DNA of 64,000 nt from Bog-366 sp963722555 (GCA_963722555.1 CAVRNQ010000005.1:310001-374000), one strand, 5' to 3'. Shown: positions 40,407-47,960, counted from the first letter of the stretch. Notes: generated by a model from the sequence alone, not told the origin. A program made the numbers and translations.

Positions 40407-41201
40407 CTAGATCACGTATTCCCCTCGATGCAGCTTTCGCAACTCCTCTGGTTTCGCGGCAAAAACACTCGTCCCCTTGCGTAGGAAAACTCTCTCGTCG
40501 AACTGATACACGTCCTTTCTATTCCACGGGGGGACAATAACCATCAGCACTTCAGTTCCCAGCACTGAGACTGATTTAAGCGCAACGACTGCGGCGGGTG
40601 CCACCGAGTTCTTGATGGAGTTTTGTAATGGCTGATCCAACTTCTGTCGCGTGACGTCGGAGCCGTGAATGGTTCCGTCGTCATCAACGCCGTATAGGAT
40701 TATTCCTCCTAGACGGGTGTGGAGCATCGCAGCTATTTCTTTGGTGATTTTGCGAACGTCGGTTCCCGCCGCTTTGAATTCCAATGTCTGGTCCTCGCCG
40801 CTCTTGCACATATCCAAGATGGCGGTCTCAGTCGGTACAGCGAGAGGTTGGGGGCGCTTCCCCTTACCTTTCGGAGATGTCCCCGTGGCAACCTCTTTGC
40901 GATTGGACAGTATAACCGGGCCAGTAAAATACGAGATCGGCACTGTTCGGGCTAGAGGCGCTTTCTGATAAAGGGTAAAACCATCTTTTTCTAGGCTTTC
41001 CCCTTCTCTCTGCCGCTCTTCAATCAAGCCAATGTCCGCCAGTCGTCGCAGGTCCCGGTGGACGTTGTTTATATGTCGTTTCGTAGCCCTAGCGAGGTCT
41101 TTGGCCGTCCGCCGGCCGTCAACCATCTGGTAAACCCTAAGGCGCTCCGGAGCGCCTGCGAAGATGAAGCGGCCGCGACTGATCAATTCTTGCAGATCCA
41201 T
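40407..41201 (-). CDS. HTH-AlbA_2 (Schlafen-type) protein, last gene of the HTH operon
   Basis: This 264-residue protein has an N-terminal winged helix (RLRVYQMVDGRRTAKDLARA, then VHRDLRRLADIGLIEERQRE). A linker follows, and then a C-terminal AlbA_2/Schlafen AAA_4-like domain from about residue 130: EDQTLEFKAAGTDVRKITKE, then HTRLGGIILYGVDDDGTIHG. The conserved EFK and GG-x-I-x-x-G-V-DD-G are present. AlbA_2 domains are found in transcription regulators and in RNA-cleaving Schlafen proteins. The gene starts 31 bases after the stop codon of the split gene, so it probably belongs to the same operon. Confidence 0.75.
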   Translation of the reverse strand: MDLQELISRGRFIFAGAPERLRVYQMVDGRRTAKDLARATKRHINNVHRDLRRLADIGLIEERQREGESLEKDGFTLYQKAPLARTVPISYFTGPVILSNRKEVATGTSPKGKGKRPQPLAVPTETAILDMCKSGEDQTLEFKAAGTDVRKITKEIAAMLHTRLGGIILYGVDDDGTIHGSDVTRQKLDQPLQNSIKNSVAPAAVVALKSVSVLGTEVLMVIVPPWNRKDVYQFDERVFLRKGTSVFAAKPEELRKLHRGEYVI

Positions 41202-41232
41202 AGGACTACAATCCGCTTACGGCAGTGAAAAA

Positions 41233-41409
41233 TCACTCGTCGGAAGCGGGGATGTTCTGTGTCCTGAAAGCCGAATGGTATCTCGCTCTTAACCGATGCG
41301 AATCTTCAAGTGCAATCACACCATAGAGAACTTCGCGCCCGGTCTCGTGAGACTTCTTGATCGCATGTGCCAACATCTGTTCCTTCACCGCTTCTTCGAT
41401 CCTACCTTC
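41233..41409 (-). pseudogene. 3' part of the HTH/nuclease-like gene, separated by IS21
   Basis: On the minus strand this frame continues directly from the target-site codons CAA TTC: EGRIEEAVKEQMLAHAIKKS, then HETGREVLYGVIALEDSHRL and on to the stop (TGA at 41235-41233). It has 58 codons plus the stop. Joined to 44288-45031 it restores a 306-codon gene. See the 5' part for function. Confidence 0.85.
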
Positions 41410-41415
41410 GAATTG
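41410..41415. repeat. Left target-site duplication of the IS21 element (GAATTG)
   Basis: GAATTG lies directly left of the left terminal inverted repeat and matches 44288-44293 on the right. Read on the minus strand it gives the codons CAA TTC of the interrupted gene. Confidence 0.85.
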
Positions 41416-41523
41416 CCTCAGTGATCACCCAAAACCGGCCATATATGGTCACCTGAAAACCGGCCAACGGAGACACCCTCCGGGACATTGACTGCGGCGC
41501 GAGGCGGTATAGCCTCAGCCGAT

Positions 41524-43347
41524 ATGGCCAATGTCTTGAGTGACGAAAAGAAACAGCAAGTTATTGCCTTAGGGCGGCTCGGGTGGACGTTGCGGCGCAT
41601 CCAGCGGGCCACCGGTGTGCGCCGGGAAACTGCGGCGGGATATCTGAAGGAGGCGGGGATCCCCGTCCGACCTCCAGGATGGGGGCGAAGAACGGCCTCA
41701 AAACCGGCCAAAGCGGTGATCACCGACTTTGGCGCGGGAAAACCGGCCCTTGGGGTATCCACCGAGCCTGCTCCGCAAGAAGCCACCCCGGAACCACCTC
41801 CTGATCCTGACCTGGCAAAAGCGGCCAAAGCGGTGACCACCGACTCGGCACCACCCCAAGCCGCGGCGGAAGTGACCGCTCAGTCGGGTCGACCCCCAGG
41901 GGCCAACCAGGTGATCACCGGCCCTGGCGCGGGCCCCGCGCCAGGGCCGGTGCCTGCCATGCCTCCGACGCGTAGTCCCTCTGCCAGTGCCTGTGAACCG
42001 TATCGCGAGCTGATCGAACTCGGTCTCCTCCGAGGCCGCAATGCCATGGCGATCTGGCAGGACTTAGTTTCCGAGTCCGGCTTCGCCAGCGGCTATCAAA
42101 GCGTCAAACGCTTCATCCACCGGCTCCGGGGATCCCCGGTGCCGGAAGCCCGTCCGGTGATCGTGACCGCACCGGGTGAGGAGGCCCAAGTTGATTACGG
42201 CACCGGCCCCATGGTCCGCGACCCGCAGAGTGGCAAGTACCGGCGCACCCGGCTCTTCGTGATGACCCTCGGCTACAGCCGCAAGTCGGTCCGCCTGCTC
42301 GTCTTCCAATCCAACTCGCGCACTTGGGCGGAACTGCATGAGAAGTCGTTTCGCCGACTGGGCGGCGCGGTCCGACTCCTCGTCCTGGACAACTTACGCG
42401 AGGGCGTGCTGGTCCCCGACCTTTACGATCCCACCCTCAACCCCCTCTACCACGACGTGCTCGCGCACTATGGCGCGGTCGCTATGCCCTGCCGCGTGAA
42501 CGATCCGGACCGCAAGGGGAAAGTAGAGTCAGGAGTCGGACATGCCCAGAAGACGCCCCTCAAAGGACTGCGCTTCGAAAGCCTGGAGCAAGCTCAAGCC
42601 TACCTGGATCGTTGGGAGGCCCACTGGGCGGACACGCGCATTCACGGCACCACCAAGCGGCAAGTGGCCGTCATGTTCGCGGAGGAAAAGCCGGCGCTGC
42701 TACCCCTGCCCCTTGAGCCCTTCCGCTATTACCAGTATGGCCAACGCACCGTGCATCTGGACGGCTGCGTGGAGGTGGAAGCCGCCTACTATGGCGCGCC
42801 GCCCGGCTGGATCGGCCGTTTGCTCAACGTGCAGTGGGACGGCTTGTACGTTCGCCTCCTCGATCCGCGCACCGGCCAACTCCTGCGTGAGCATATCCGC
42901 CAGAAACGCGGCGCGTACCGCATCCAGGAGCAGGACTACCCACAACGGGTTCCCTTGGGCACTTCTCAGTTGTTGGCGCGCGCCGGCCGCGCCGGTACTC
43001 ACATCGGCGCGTTCTGCCAGGCCATCCATACGGAGCAAGGAGAATTGGGCGTCCGCCGCATTCTCGGGGTTCTCTCTTTAGCCAAGAAGTTCGGCACGGC
43101 GGCGGTGGAGGAAGCCTGTGCGACGGCTCTGGAATTACAGGTGCATGAATATCGCTTCGTGCGCCGCTATCTGGAGCGCCATCCCCAAGCGCCCCTGAGC
43201 TTGCAGCAAGTCGATCCTTTGATCCGTGAGCTGGTGCACTATCGCGACCTCATCCAGCAGCGAGTCAACGAGCAAGAGAAACAGGGTTCGTTATTCCCAG
43301 CGGTCAACCCCGAGCCGCCGAAAACTGCCCAGCCACTGCGGGAGTGA
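41524..43347 (+). CDS. istA: IS21 transposase IstA
   Basis: This protein of 607 residues starts at the ATG at 41524 (MANVLSDEKKQQVIALGRLG); a TTG at 41488 is possible. It has an N-terminal helix-turn-helix, a second DNA-binding region, then the retroviral-type integrase core with AQVDYGTGPM, LVLDNLREGVL and DRKGKVESGV, giving the D, D and E residues. A proline/alanine-rich linker containing 'KAVITDFGAG' and 'KAVTTDSAP' separates the two DNA-binding parts. It appears full length and potentially active. Confidence 0.92.
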   Translation: MANVLSDEKKQQVIALGRLGWTLRRIQRATGVRRETAAGYLKEAGIPVRPPGWGRRTASKPAKAVITDFGAGKPALGVSTEPAPQEATPEPPPDPDLAKAAKAVTTDSAPPQAAAEVTAQSGRPPGANQVITGPGAGPAPGPVPAMPPTRSPSASACEPYRELIELGLLRGRNAMAIWQDLVSESGFASGYQSVKRFIHRLRGSPVPEARPVIVTAPGEEAQVDYGTGPMVRDPQSGKYRRTRLFVMTLGYSRKSVRLLVFQSNSRTWAELHEKSFRRLGGAVRLLVLDNLREGVLVPDLYDPTLNPLYHDVLAHYGAVAMPCRVNDPDRKGKVESGVGHAQKTPLKGLRFESLEQAQAYLDRWEAHWADTRIHGTTKRQVAVMFAEEKPALLPLPLEPFRYYQYGQRTVHLDGCVEVEAAYYGAPPGWIGRLLNVQWDGLYVRLLDPRTGQLLREHIRQKRGAYRIQEQDYPQRVPLGTSQLLARAGRAGTHIGAFCQAIHTEQGELGVRRILGVLSLAKKFGTAAVEEACATALELQVHEYRFVRRYLERHPQAPLSLQQVDPLIRELVHYRDLIQQRVNEQEKQGSLFPAVNPEPPKTAQPLRE

Positions 43348-43452
43348 TGGGGATGACAGGAAGCCGAAGAAGTACCACCGTGCGCCGCGCGCTACGCACG
43401 GCCCCGAGAGTGTTCGTTATGAGCACTAACCACCGATGAAAGAGGAGACACC

Positions 43453-44208
43453 ATGAATCTGGTTGAGTTAACTCGTGCCTTAAAACAACTGCGCCTGGGC
43501 GGCATGGCCGCCGTGCTGGAAACGCGCCTGCGTCAAGCTCAGGCCGAATCCATGGCCCCCCTGGACCTGATTTCCTGCCTGCTCAACGACGAACTCACCC
43601 GTCGCGCCGACCGGTTGCTGGAGCGTCGCCGCAAGCAGGCCCAATTTCGCGATCCGCTCAAGACCCTCGACAACTTCGATTTCACCTTCAACAAGAAGAT
43701 GAATCGCAGCCTGGTCTTTGATCTCGCCACCGGCGCCTTCATCGCCCGGCATGAGGACGCCCTGTTTCTCGGCCCCCCCGGGACCGGCAAAAGTCACTTG
43801 GCCCAAGCCATCGGCCAGGCGGCCATTCAGCAGGGTTACCGCGTCCTCTACCGCGAAACGCACGCCCTGCTCGATGATCTCGCCGAAGCGGCCCTCGACG
43901 GCAAGCGCAAAGACTTCCTGGAGTCCTTGCTCACCGTGCCGCTGCTCATCATCGATGACTTCGGCATGCGCAAGCTGCCTCTGACCGCGGCCGAGGACCT
44001 CCTGGAAATCATTATGCGACGCTACGAGCGGGCCAGCACGATTGTAACCTCGAACCGCCCTGTGGAAGACTGGGGCAAACTGCTGGGCGACGCGGCCGCC
44101 GTCAGCGCCATGCTCGACCGCCTCCTGCATCACGGGCACGTGCTGAAGTGCGGACCGCGAAGCTGGCGAACTAAAACGGACTTGCCGACAGAGCCCTCGG
44201 CAGGGTAA
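43453..44208 (+). CDS. istB: IS21 helper ATPase IstB
   Basis: This 251-residue AAA+ protein related to DnaC has an N-terminal IstA-binding region (VELTRALKQLRLGGMAAVLE), Walker A GPPGTGKSHLAQAIG and Walker B LLIIDDFGMRKL. Arg/sensor residues are near RRYERASTIVTSNRPVEDW. It delivers target DNA to IstA. Length and motifs are complete. It starts 105 bases after istA, with GAGGAGA before the ATG. Confidence 0.93.
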   Translation: MNLVELTRALKQLRLGGMAAVLETRLRQAQAESMAPLDLISCLLNDELTRRADRLLERRRKQAQFRDPLKTLDNFDFTFNKKMNRSLVFDLATGAFIARHEDALFLGPPGTGKSHLAQAIGQAAIQQGYRVLYRETHALLDDLAEAALDGKRKDFLESLLTVPLLIIDDFGMRKLPLTAAEDLLEIIMRRYERASTIVTSNRPVEDWGKLLGDAAAVSAMLDRLLHHGHVLKCGPRSWRTKTDLPTEPSAG

Positions 44209-44287
44209 AAGAAGCTAGTCCCGGGCGGCCTCCCTTGGCCGGTTTTGACCCGACCACCCATGGCCGGTTTTGATGTGATCACCGAGG

Positions 44288-45031
44288 GAATTGCACGAAA
44301 AACGCATCTGCGGTCGTCGAGAACAGGCGTTGGACTTGATCTGCATTCGAACCCAATTTTGCTGGCGTTAGTGGAGGCGTTGTGGCTGGACCCTTAAATG
44401 CAAACGCGGTTGATCTCCGGTGTCCCCCGATAGTTACATGCGAGGTATAGAGATCGTTCTTTTCTCCACCCCAGTCCTGAAATTTCCCTTTACTGCCAAG
44501 AATGGACGCCATGCCATATTTGAACAACTTCTCAGGTAGACGTTTCGGACTCAACTGGGGCAACTTTGTCGCGTGGAGACTTCTTACCCGTTTGAATTCT
44601 TCGACATCATCTATGAAGATTTCCTTGACGCTGATCTCGTTCCGCTTTCGAGAGCTTCCCTGCACCAAGATCGTCTGTTTAGGAGTTCGCGCAGAAACGT
44701 GCTTTTCTAATTGCTTCGGATTCTTCGCTAGCTTCATTATGCGGTGCTTCACCGCATTGATGTGTTTGTATTTCTTAAAGGCTATGCGGTTTCCAGGTTT
44801 GACTTGCTCGAAGTACTGTTTATGAGCCATGGGGGTCGCAAGCTGTAGAACGGCTACTTCCGAAAGCCCCGTCCTTGCCGCTATTGTGGCCGCTGTCTTG
44901 GGCTTATTGCCACCGCTGTAAATAGCTTCAAATACCTTGTACTTGCGATCCGAAGTGACCAGTTCTTTCGCAATCGTTTGTATCGATTCCTCTGACGTGG
45001 CGACGAATTCGGTAGTGTGTTGGATGGGCAA
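44288..45031 (-). pseudogene. 5' part of an HTH protein with possible nuclease domain, split by IS21
   Basis: This part has 248 codons starting with TTG (45031) behind AGGTGAG. Its last codons, GTG CAA TTC, abut the IS21 end and join in frame to 41409-41233, giving 306 residues. The N-terminal region has a likely HTH (PKTAATIAARTGLSEVAVLQ, then FEQVKPGNRIAFKKYKHI). The C-terminal region has DWGGEKNDLYTSHVTIGGHR and STAFAFKGPA, then GSNADQVQRLFSTTADAFFV and, after the junction, EGRIEEAVKE. The D/E...FxFKG arrangement recalls PD-(D/E)XK nuclease folds, but the acidic residue before xK is absent, so this is only a suggestion. The function is lost in this strain unless the IS excises. Confidence 0.7.
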
Positions 45032-45084
45032 GGACCACTCACCTTTGCTGCGGTTACTGCGCCCCGCCTTCAGCAGAAGTCAGC

Positions 45085-45252
45085 TCATTCTTCCTGCTTG
45101 CGATAGGACTTGAGGAGCTTGCCGATTCTGGTCACGCGTTTCAGGTCAACTTTCACGATCTTCCTCACTGTCTGCTGTGGCACAGAAGCATTGAGGAGCG
45201 TAAAAATAAACAGGTCCTGCAATGTTTCAAGTTCCTTGTCGGCGTTTTCCAT
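45085..45252 (-). CDS. Mini-HTH protein B' of the operon
   Basis: This 55-residue protein is MENADKELETLQDLFIFTLL, then NASVPQQTVRKIVKVDLKRV and TRIGKLLKSYRKQEE. The segment VPQ-x2-(I/V)RKIV-x2-D-x2-RV-(S/T)RI matches the protein of 45866-46066, so both are copies of one small HTH-like unit. It is short but well placed: 40 bases after the preceding gene and 53 before the split gene. Confidence 0.65.
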   Translation of the reverse strand: MENADKELETLQDLFIFTLLNASVPQQTVRKIVKVDLKRVTRIGKLLKSYRKQEE

Positions 45253-45292
45253 TTGCTTTGAATTGATGTCCCTCTCTTACGTTTAGTCGTCG

Positions 45293-45532
45293 TTAGCGAT
45301 TCTTGCGCGACGATTTTTTCTTAGCTTTCGATGTGGACAATGTCACGCTGACTGTGTTCGGTGTCGTCTTGAGGAGTTCAGCTATGAGTCGCCGCTCGAA
45401 TCCAGCGGCACTGAGCAATTGGATTGCTTCGGGCTGCTTCAGGTCGCGTGCGGACTGCAAAGCTATAAGTCTGAGCATGTGATCGAGCGCCGACTCGATT
45501 CTCATGAGTACATCGTCATTTGCCATTAGCAT
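45293..45532 (-). CDS. Sigma-region-4-like HTH protein A'
   Basis: This 79-residue protein has a central helix (LDHMLRLIALQSARDLKQPE) followed by AIQLLSAAGFERRLIAELLK and TTPNTVSVTLSTSK. The GF-x3-x-IAE(L/I)-x3-TT-x-NTV pattern matches sigma-70 region 4-like HTH proteins and the paralogue at 46059-46322. A strongly basic tail (KAKKKSSRKNR) follows. The start at 45532 has AGGTGAAGG upstream and overlaps the previous gene by 17 bases. It is not a full sigma factor, since region 2 is missing. Confidence 0.7.
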   Translation of the reverse strand: MLMANDDVLMRIESALDHMLRLIALQSARDLKQPEAIQLLSAAGFERRLIAELLKTTPNTVSVTLSTSKAKKKSSRKNR

Positions 45533-45869
45533 CCGCCTTCACCTTCTTGGGGTCTTTCGTGGGGATCGACATCAGCCGCTTATATCTCGGTTGAGAGTCC
45601 GTTCCGACGTTTACGACGATTCCCAGTTCGTGCCATCCCTTCAAAGCAACCGCCATTGCGGGTTGGCTGACACTCGCCCGCGAGGCTAGGTGTTTGCCAG
45701 TGGCAATTCCGTCGAGGGCGTTGTAGACCTTTCGATATGCCTGCGGATTCCTCTTCCCTCGACTGACAATGTCCGCGAGCTTCTCCGGTGTCCAGACCAG
45801 TCGCGCAAGCAGGCCTATGATCAAGTCATTCTGCCGTTGTATGTTTGTAAGGGTTTCATCCTGGCTCAT
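45516..45869 (-). CDS. Winged-helix protein C of the operon
   Basis: This 117-residue protein has an N-terminal helix (LTNIQRQNDLIIGLLARLVW), then AYRKVYNALDGIATGKHLAS and RASVSQPAMAVALKGWHELG, followed by IVVNVGTDSQPRYKRLMSIP. That is a winged-helix layout with recognition helix and wing. The ATG overlaps the stop codon of the previous gene (ATGA), so translation is coupled. I do not recognise a named family. Confidence 0.65.
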   Translation of the reverse strand: MSQDETLTNIQRQNDLIIGLLARLVWTPEKLADIVSRGKRNPQAYRKVYNALDGIATGKHLASRASVSQPAMAVALKGWHELGIVVNVGTDSQPRYKRLMSIPTKDPKKVKADANGK

Positions 45870-46066
45870 GAACTCGCACCCCGTCCCTTTCCGCGTCCTC
45901 GTTCCCGCCCGAAGTTTTGCAAAATCCGGCTCACACGGTTCATGTCACAGTCAACGATCTTTCGGATCTCGGGCTGTGGAACACCAGCACGGCCCAATTC
46001 TGTCATGGGGAGATCCTTCAGCAGCTCCGGTACCCGATCAGCATCCCCGCCCTTGGCTTTACCCAT
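45866..46066 (-). CDS. Mini-HTH protein B of the operon
   Basis: This 66-residue protein has VPELLKDLPMTELGRAGVPQ, then PEIRKIVDCDMNRVSRILQN and an Arg/Gly-rich tail. The ATG at 46066 has GGGAGGAG five bases upstream. It overlaps the end of the first gene by eight bases and the next gene by four. It is homologous to the 55-residue protein at 45085-45252. Confidence 0.65.
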   Translation of the reverse strand: MGKAKGGDADRVPELLKDLPMTELGRAGVPQPEIRKIVDCDMNRVSRILQNFGRERGRGKGRGASS

Positions 46067-46322
46067 CCGTCTCCTCCCGAGAGTCCGCAACAGGCCGTCT
46101 CCTCTTACCTTGTCCAGCGGCTCTGCGAATACTGACCAATCCTACTCGAACGGTGTTGCTGGTTGTTCCGACGATCTCCGCTATTTCCTTGGGAGCAAAC
46201 CCGACTCTGTCCAGAATTGCTATTTGGTCAGTCTGTGACATCCCCTTCACCGCGATTACCGCGAGGAGTCTCAGCACTCGATCCAGCTTCTCCACTGCCA
46301 CCTCATCATTAATCTGTGCCAT
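46059..46322 (-). CDS. Sigma-region-4-like HTH protein A, first gene of the operon
   Basis: This 87-residue protein has MAQINDEVAVEKLDRVLRLL, then AVIAVKGMSQTDQIAILDRV and GFAPKEIAEIVGTTSNTVRV. That is a helix plus an HTH like sigma-70 region 4 (a 'GF-x-PKEIAEI-x-GTT-x-NTVRV' signature). The ATG at 46322 has AAGGACAGG upstream; a GTG at 46349 is possible. It is the probable autoregulator of the operon because repeated palindromic words lie over its promoter. Confidence 0.75.
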   Translation of the reverse strand: MAQINDEVAVEKLDRVLRLLAVIAVKGMSQTDQIAILDRVGFAPKEIAEIVGTTSNTVRVGLVSIRRAAGQGKRRRPVADSREETDG

Positions 46323-46366
46323 TCCTGTCCTTTTGGCATTGACCGCCACTGCGCAGCGGCAACGCG

Positions 46367-46472
46367 ATACTAATGTTGTATACTACCATTAGTATGCTTC
46401 GTACGCAACTACCTGACCAAGAACATTTTGTTTCCTGATACTAATGGTACACCTGAGTATCGCCATTAGGTA
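46367..46472 (-). promoter_or_regulatory. Operon promoter with four ATACTAATGGTA-like operators
   Basis: On the minus strand, -35 TTGCGT (46408-46403), a 17-base spacer and -10 TAGTAT (46385-46380). The operator word occurs as ATACTAAT (46367-46374, plus strand), TACCATTAGTAT (46384-46395, inverted), ATACTAATGGTA (46438-46449) and GCCATTAGGTA (46462-46472, inverted, degenerate). Two of these overlap or flank the -10 element. The pattern suggests autorepression or activation by an HTH product of the operon. Confidence 0.7.
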
Positions 46473-46626
46473 AATGTCAACCGCGCTTGCGTTGGCACTG
46501 AATGCCAACAGGACAGGAATACCAAGCGTAGCGTCCCGATGCATCGGGGTGGCATTTCGCGCCCGCCAGCACTCGCCGGCTCGGTTCATTGTTGCCTCCG
46601 CACGGCATCCCGCGTAGATTGACCGT

Positions 46627-46724
46627 ATGTCCAGGTTGGGGCGTCCGTTCCTTTACGACCGCGACATTTTCGTGGCCCTAGCTTACCTTGCGGTTATGCT
46701 GGCGATGCCACAAGCGGGTAGCCA
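46627..46724 (+). pseudogene. 5' remnant of a REP-associated transposase-like gene
   Basis: ATG at 46627 opens MSRLGRPFLYDRDIFV, which resembles the N-terminus of a group of REP-associated tyrosine transposases. After ~16 residues similarity is lost, and at 46725 the first group II intron begins. There is no catalytic part, and nothing of the gene is visible after the introns. Confidence 0.5.
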
Positions 46725-47125
46725 GTGCGCCGGGATAAACCGGTCTGAAGTAGAGGATGAAAGAGCCTTACGAGAAAGGAGTAGCGATCCACTCGGCCTC
46801 GAGTTTTGCGCTGGGCATCGTGAGGTGCACAGTGAAGCGTAAACAGAGGTATAGGTGGGCGGGGTATAGAGCTTCGAAAACGCGCAATCAGGGCGCCGAC
46901 GTCCTTGGCTAGGCGGAAGGCAGCATGGAGGGGAAGCGATAGCGCGAGCTTCCCGACGGCCCTGCGTAGTCGTAGACCCCCGGCACGCCTAGAAACTTCA
47001 GACACGAGAACCGGGAGACCTCGGGGACGCCTGCTGGGCACGCCGACAGCAGGCCGGCGGGAGAAGGCTTCGGCCGTACGACCCGCGTGTACGTCTCCGA
47101 GGAGTCGGACAGCGGCATAGTACCG

Positions 47126-47305
47126 ATGAACCATTTGAACAACGACGGAAGAGCGTCGGCGGAGGAAGGGGAGGGAAGGCCGCTGATCAAGGAGAACACC
47201 CCTCGGCCTAACACGCACCCGACACAGAGCGGAGCACGTGTGTCCCAGCGGTTAGGGGGTGTGCGGAAAGCAGACCAGCGCTTCGCCGCCAGTCATCCAA
47301 GATAA
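47126..47305 (+). pseudogene. Remnant of group II intron-encoded reverse transcriptase (copy 1)
   Basis: The frame MNHLNNDGRASAEEGEGRPL, then IKENTPRPNTHPTQSGARVS and QRLGGVRKA, matches the N-terminal leader of intron-encoded reverse transcriptases. After GVRK the frame jumps into domain IV/V sequence and stops. All RT, maturase and endonuclease domains are deleted. Confidence 0.7.
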
Positions 47306-47339
47306 GAGCCTCATGCGGGAGATTCCGCACGTGGGGATC
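47306..47339 (+). ncRNA. Group II intron domain V (copy 1)
   Basis: A 34-nt hairpin: GAGCCTCATGCGG, loop GAGATT, CCGCACGTGGGGATC. The lower stem pairs GAGCCTC with GGGGATC, the AC bulge is preserved, and the distal stem is GCGG/CCGC. This is the size and layout of the canonical catalytic hairpin. Confidence 0.85.
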
Positions 47340-47780
47340 TGTGCGGGGGGTGCCGGGCAACCGGTATCCCTACCGCGACGTGCGCCGGGATAAACCGGTC
47401 TGAAGTAGAGGATGAAAGAGCCTTACGAGAAAGGAGTAGCGATCCACTCGGCCTCGAGTTTTGCGCTGGGCGCCGCGAGGTGCACAGTGAAGCGTAAACA
47501 GAGGTATAGGTGGGCGGGGTATCGAGCTTCGAAAACGCGCAATCAGGGCGCCGACGTCCTTGGCTAGGCGGAAGGCAGCATGGAGGGGAAGCGATAGCGC
47601 GAGCTTCCCGACGGCCCTGCGTAGTCGTAGACCCCCGGCACGCCTAGAAACTTCAGACACGAGAACCGGGAGACCTCGGGGACGCCTGCTGGGCACGCCG
47701 ACAGCAGGCCGGCGGGAGAAGGCTTCGGCCGTACGACCCGCGTGTACGTCTCCGAGGAGTCGGACAGCGGCATAGTACCG

Positions 47781-47960
47781 ATGAACCATTTGAACAACGA
47801 CGGAAGAGCGTCGGCGGAGGAAGGGGAGGGAAGGCCGCTGATCAAGGAGAACACCCCTCGGCCTAACACGCACCCGACACAGAGCGGAGCACGTGTGTCC
47901 CAGCGGTTAGGGGGTGTGCGGAAAGTAGACCAGCGCTTCGCCGCCAGTCATCCAAGATAA
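47781..47960 (+). pseudogene. Remnant of group II intron-encoded reverse transcriptase (copy 2)
   Basis: This has the same frame and the same internal deletion as the remnant in copy 1. The deletion therefore predates the duplication of the intron. Confidence 0.7.

Larger units (their letters stand above)
41416..44287 (+). mobile_element. Complete IS21-family insertion sequence, 2872 bp
   Basis: Ends are CCTCAGTGATCAC (left) and GTGATCACCGAGG (right), inverted with one mismatch. Inside each end the word AAAACCGGCCA occurs twice (left 41431 and 41457; right 44234 and 44260 in inverse), the multiple terminal repeats typical of IS21. The flanking duplication is GAATTG. It carries intact istA and istB genes. 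It inserted into a minus-strand gene, splitting it without loss of sequence. Confidence 0.92.
46725..47379 (+). mobile_element. Group II intron with gutted reverse-transcriptase gene, copy 1
   Basis: This 655-bp unit starts GTGCGCC (5' consensus GUGYG) and ends CTACCGCGAC (3' AY). It has a 34-nt domain V at 47306-47339 and domain VI (GGGGGGTGCCGGGCAACCGG, then TATCCCTACC) with a bulged A eight bases from the end. Domain IV keeps only the N-terminal ~50 codons of the intron-encoded protein. It cannot move by itself but may splice. It is directly followed by copy 2. Confidence 0.85.

Noticed and set aside
45293..46322. Full-length alternative sigma factor
   Set aside because: Proteins A and A' match only a region-4-like HTH and are too short to contain region 2, so they cannot be complete sigma factors.
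46694..47218. Repeated 101-174-codon minus-strand frames in the 46.7-47.9 kb region
   Set aside because: They occur identically in both intron copies and oppose structured intron RNA. The RNA interpretation explains the conservation.
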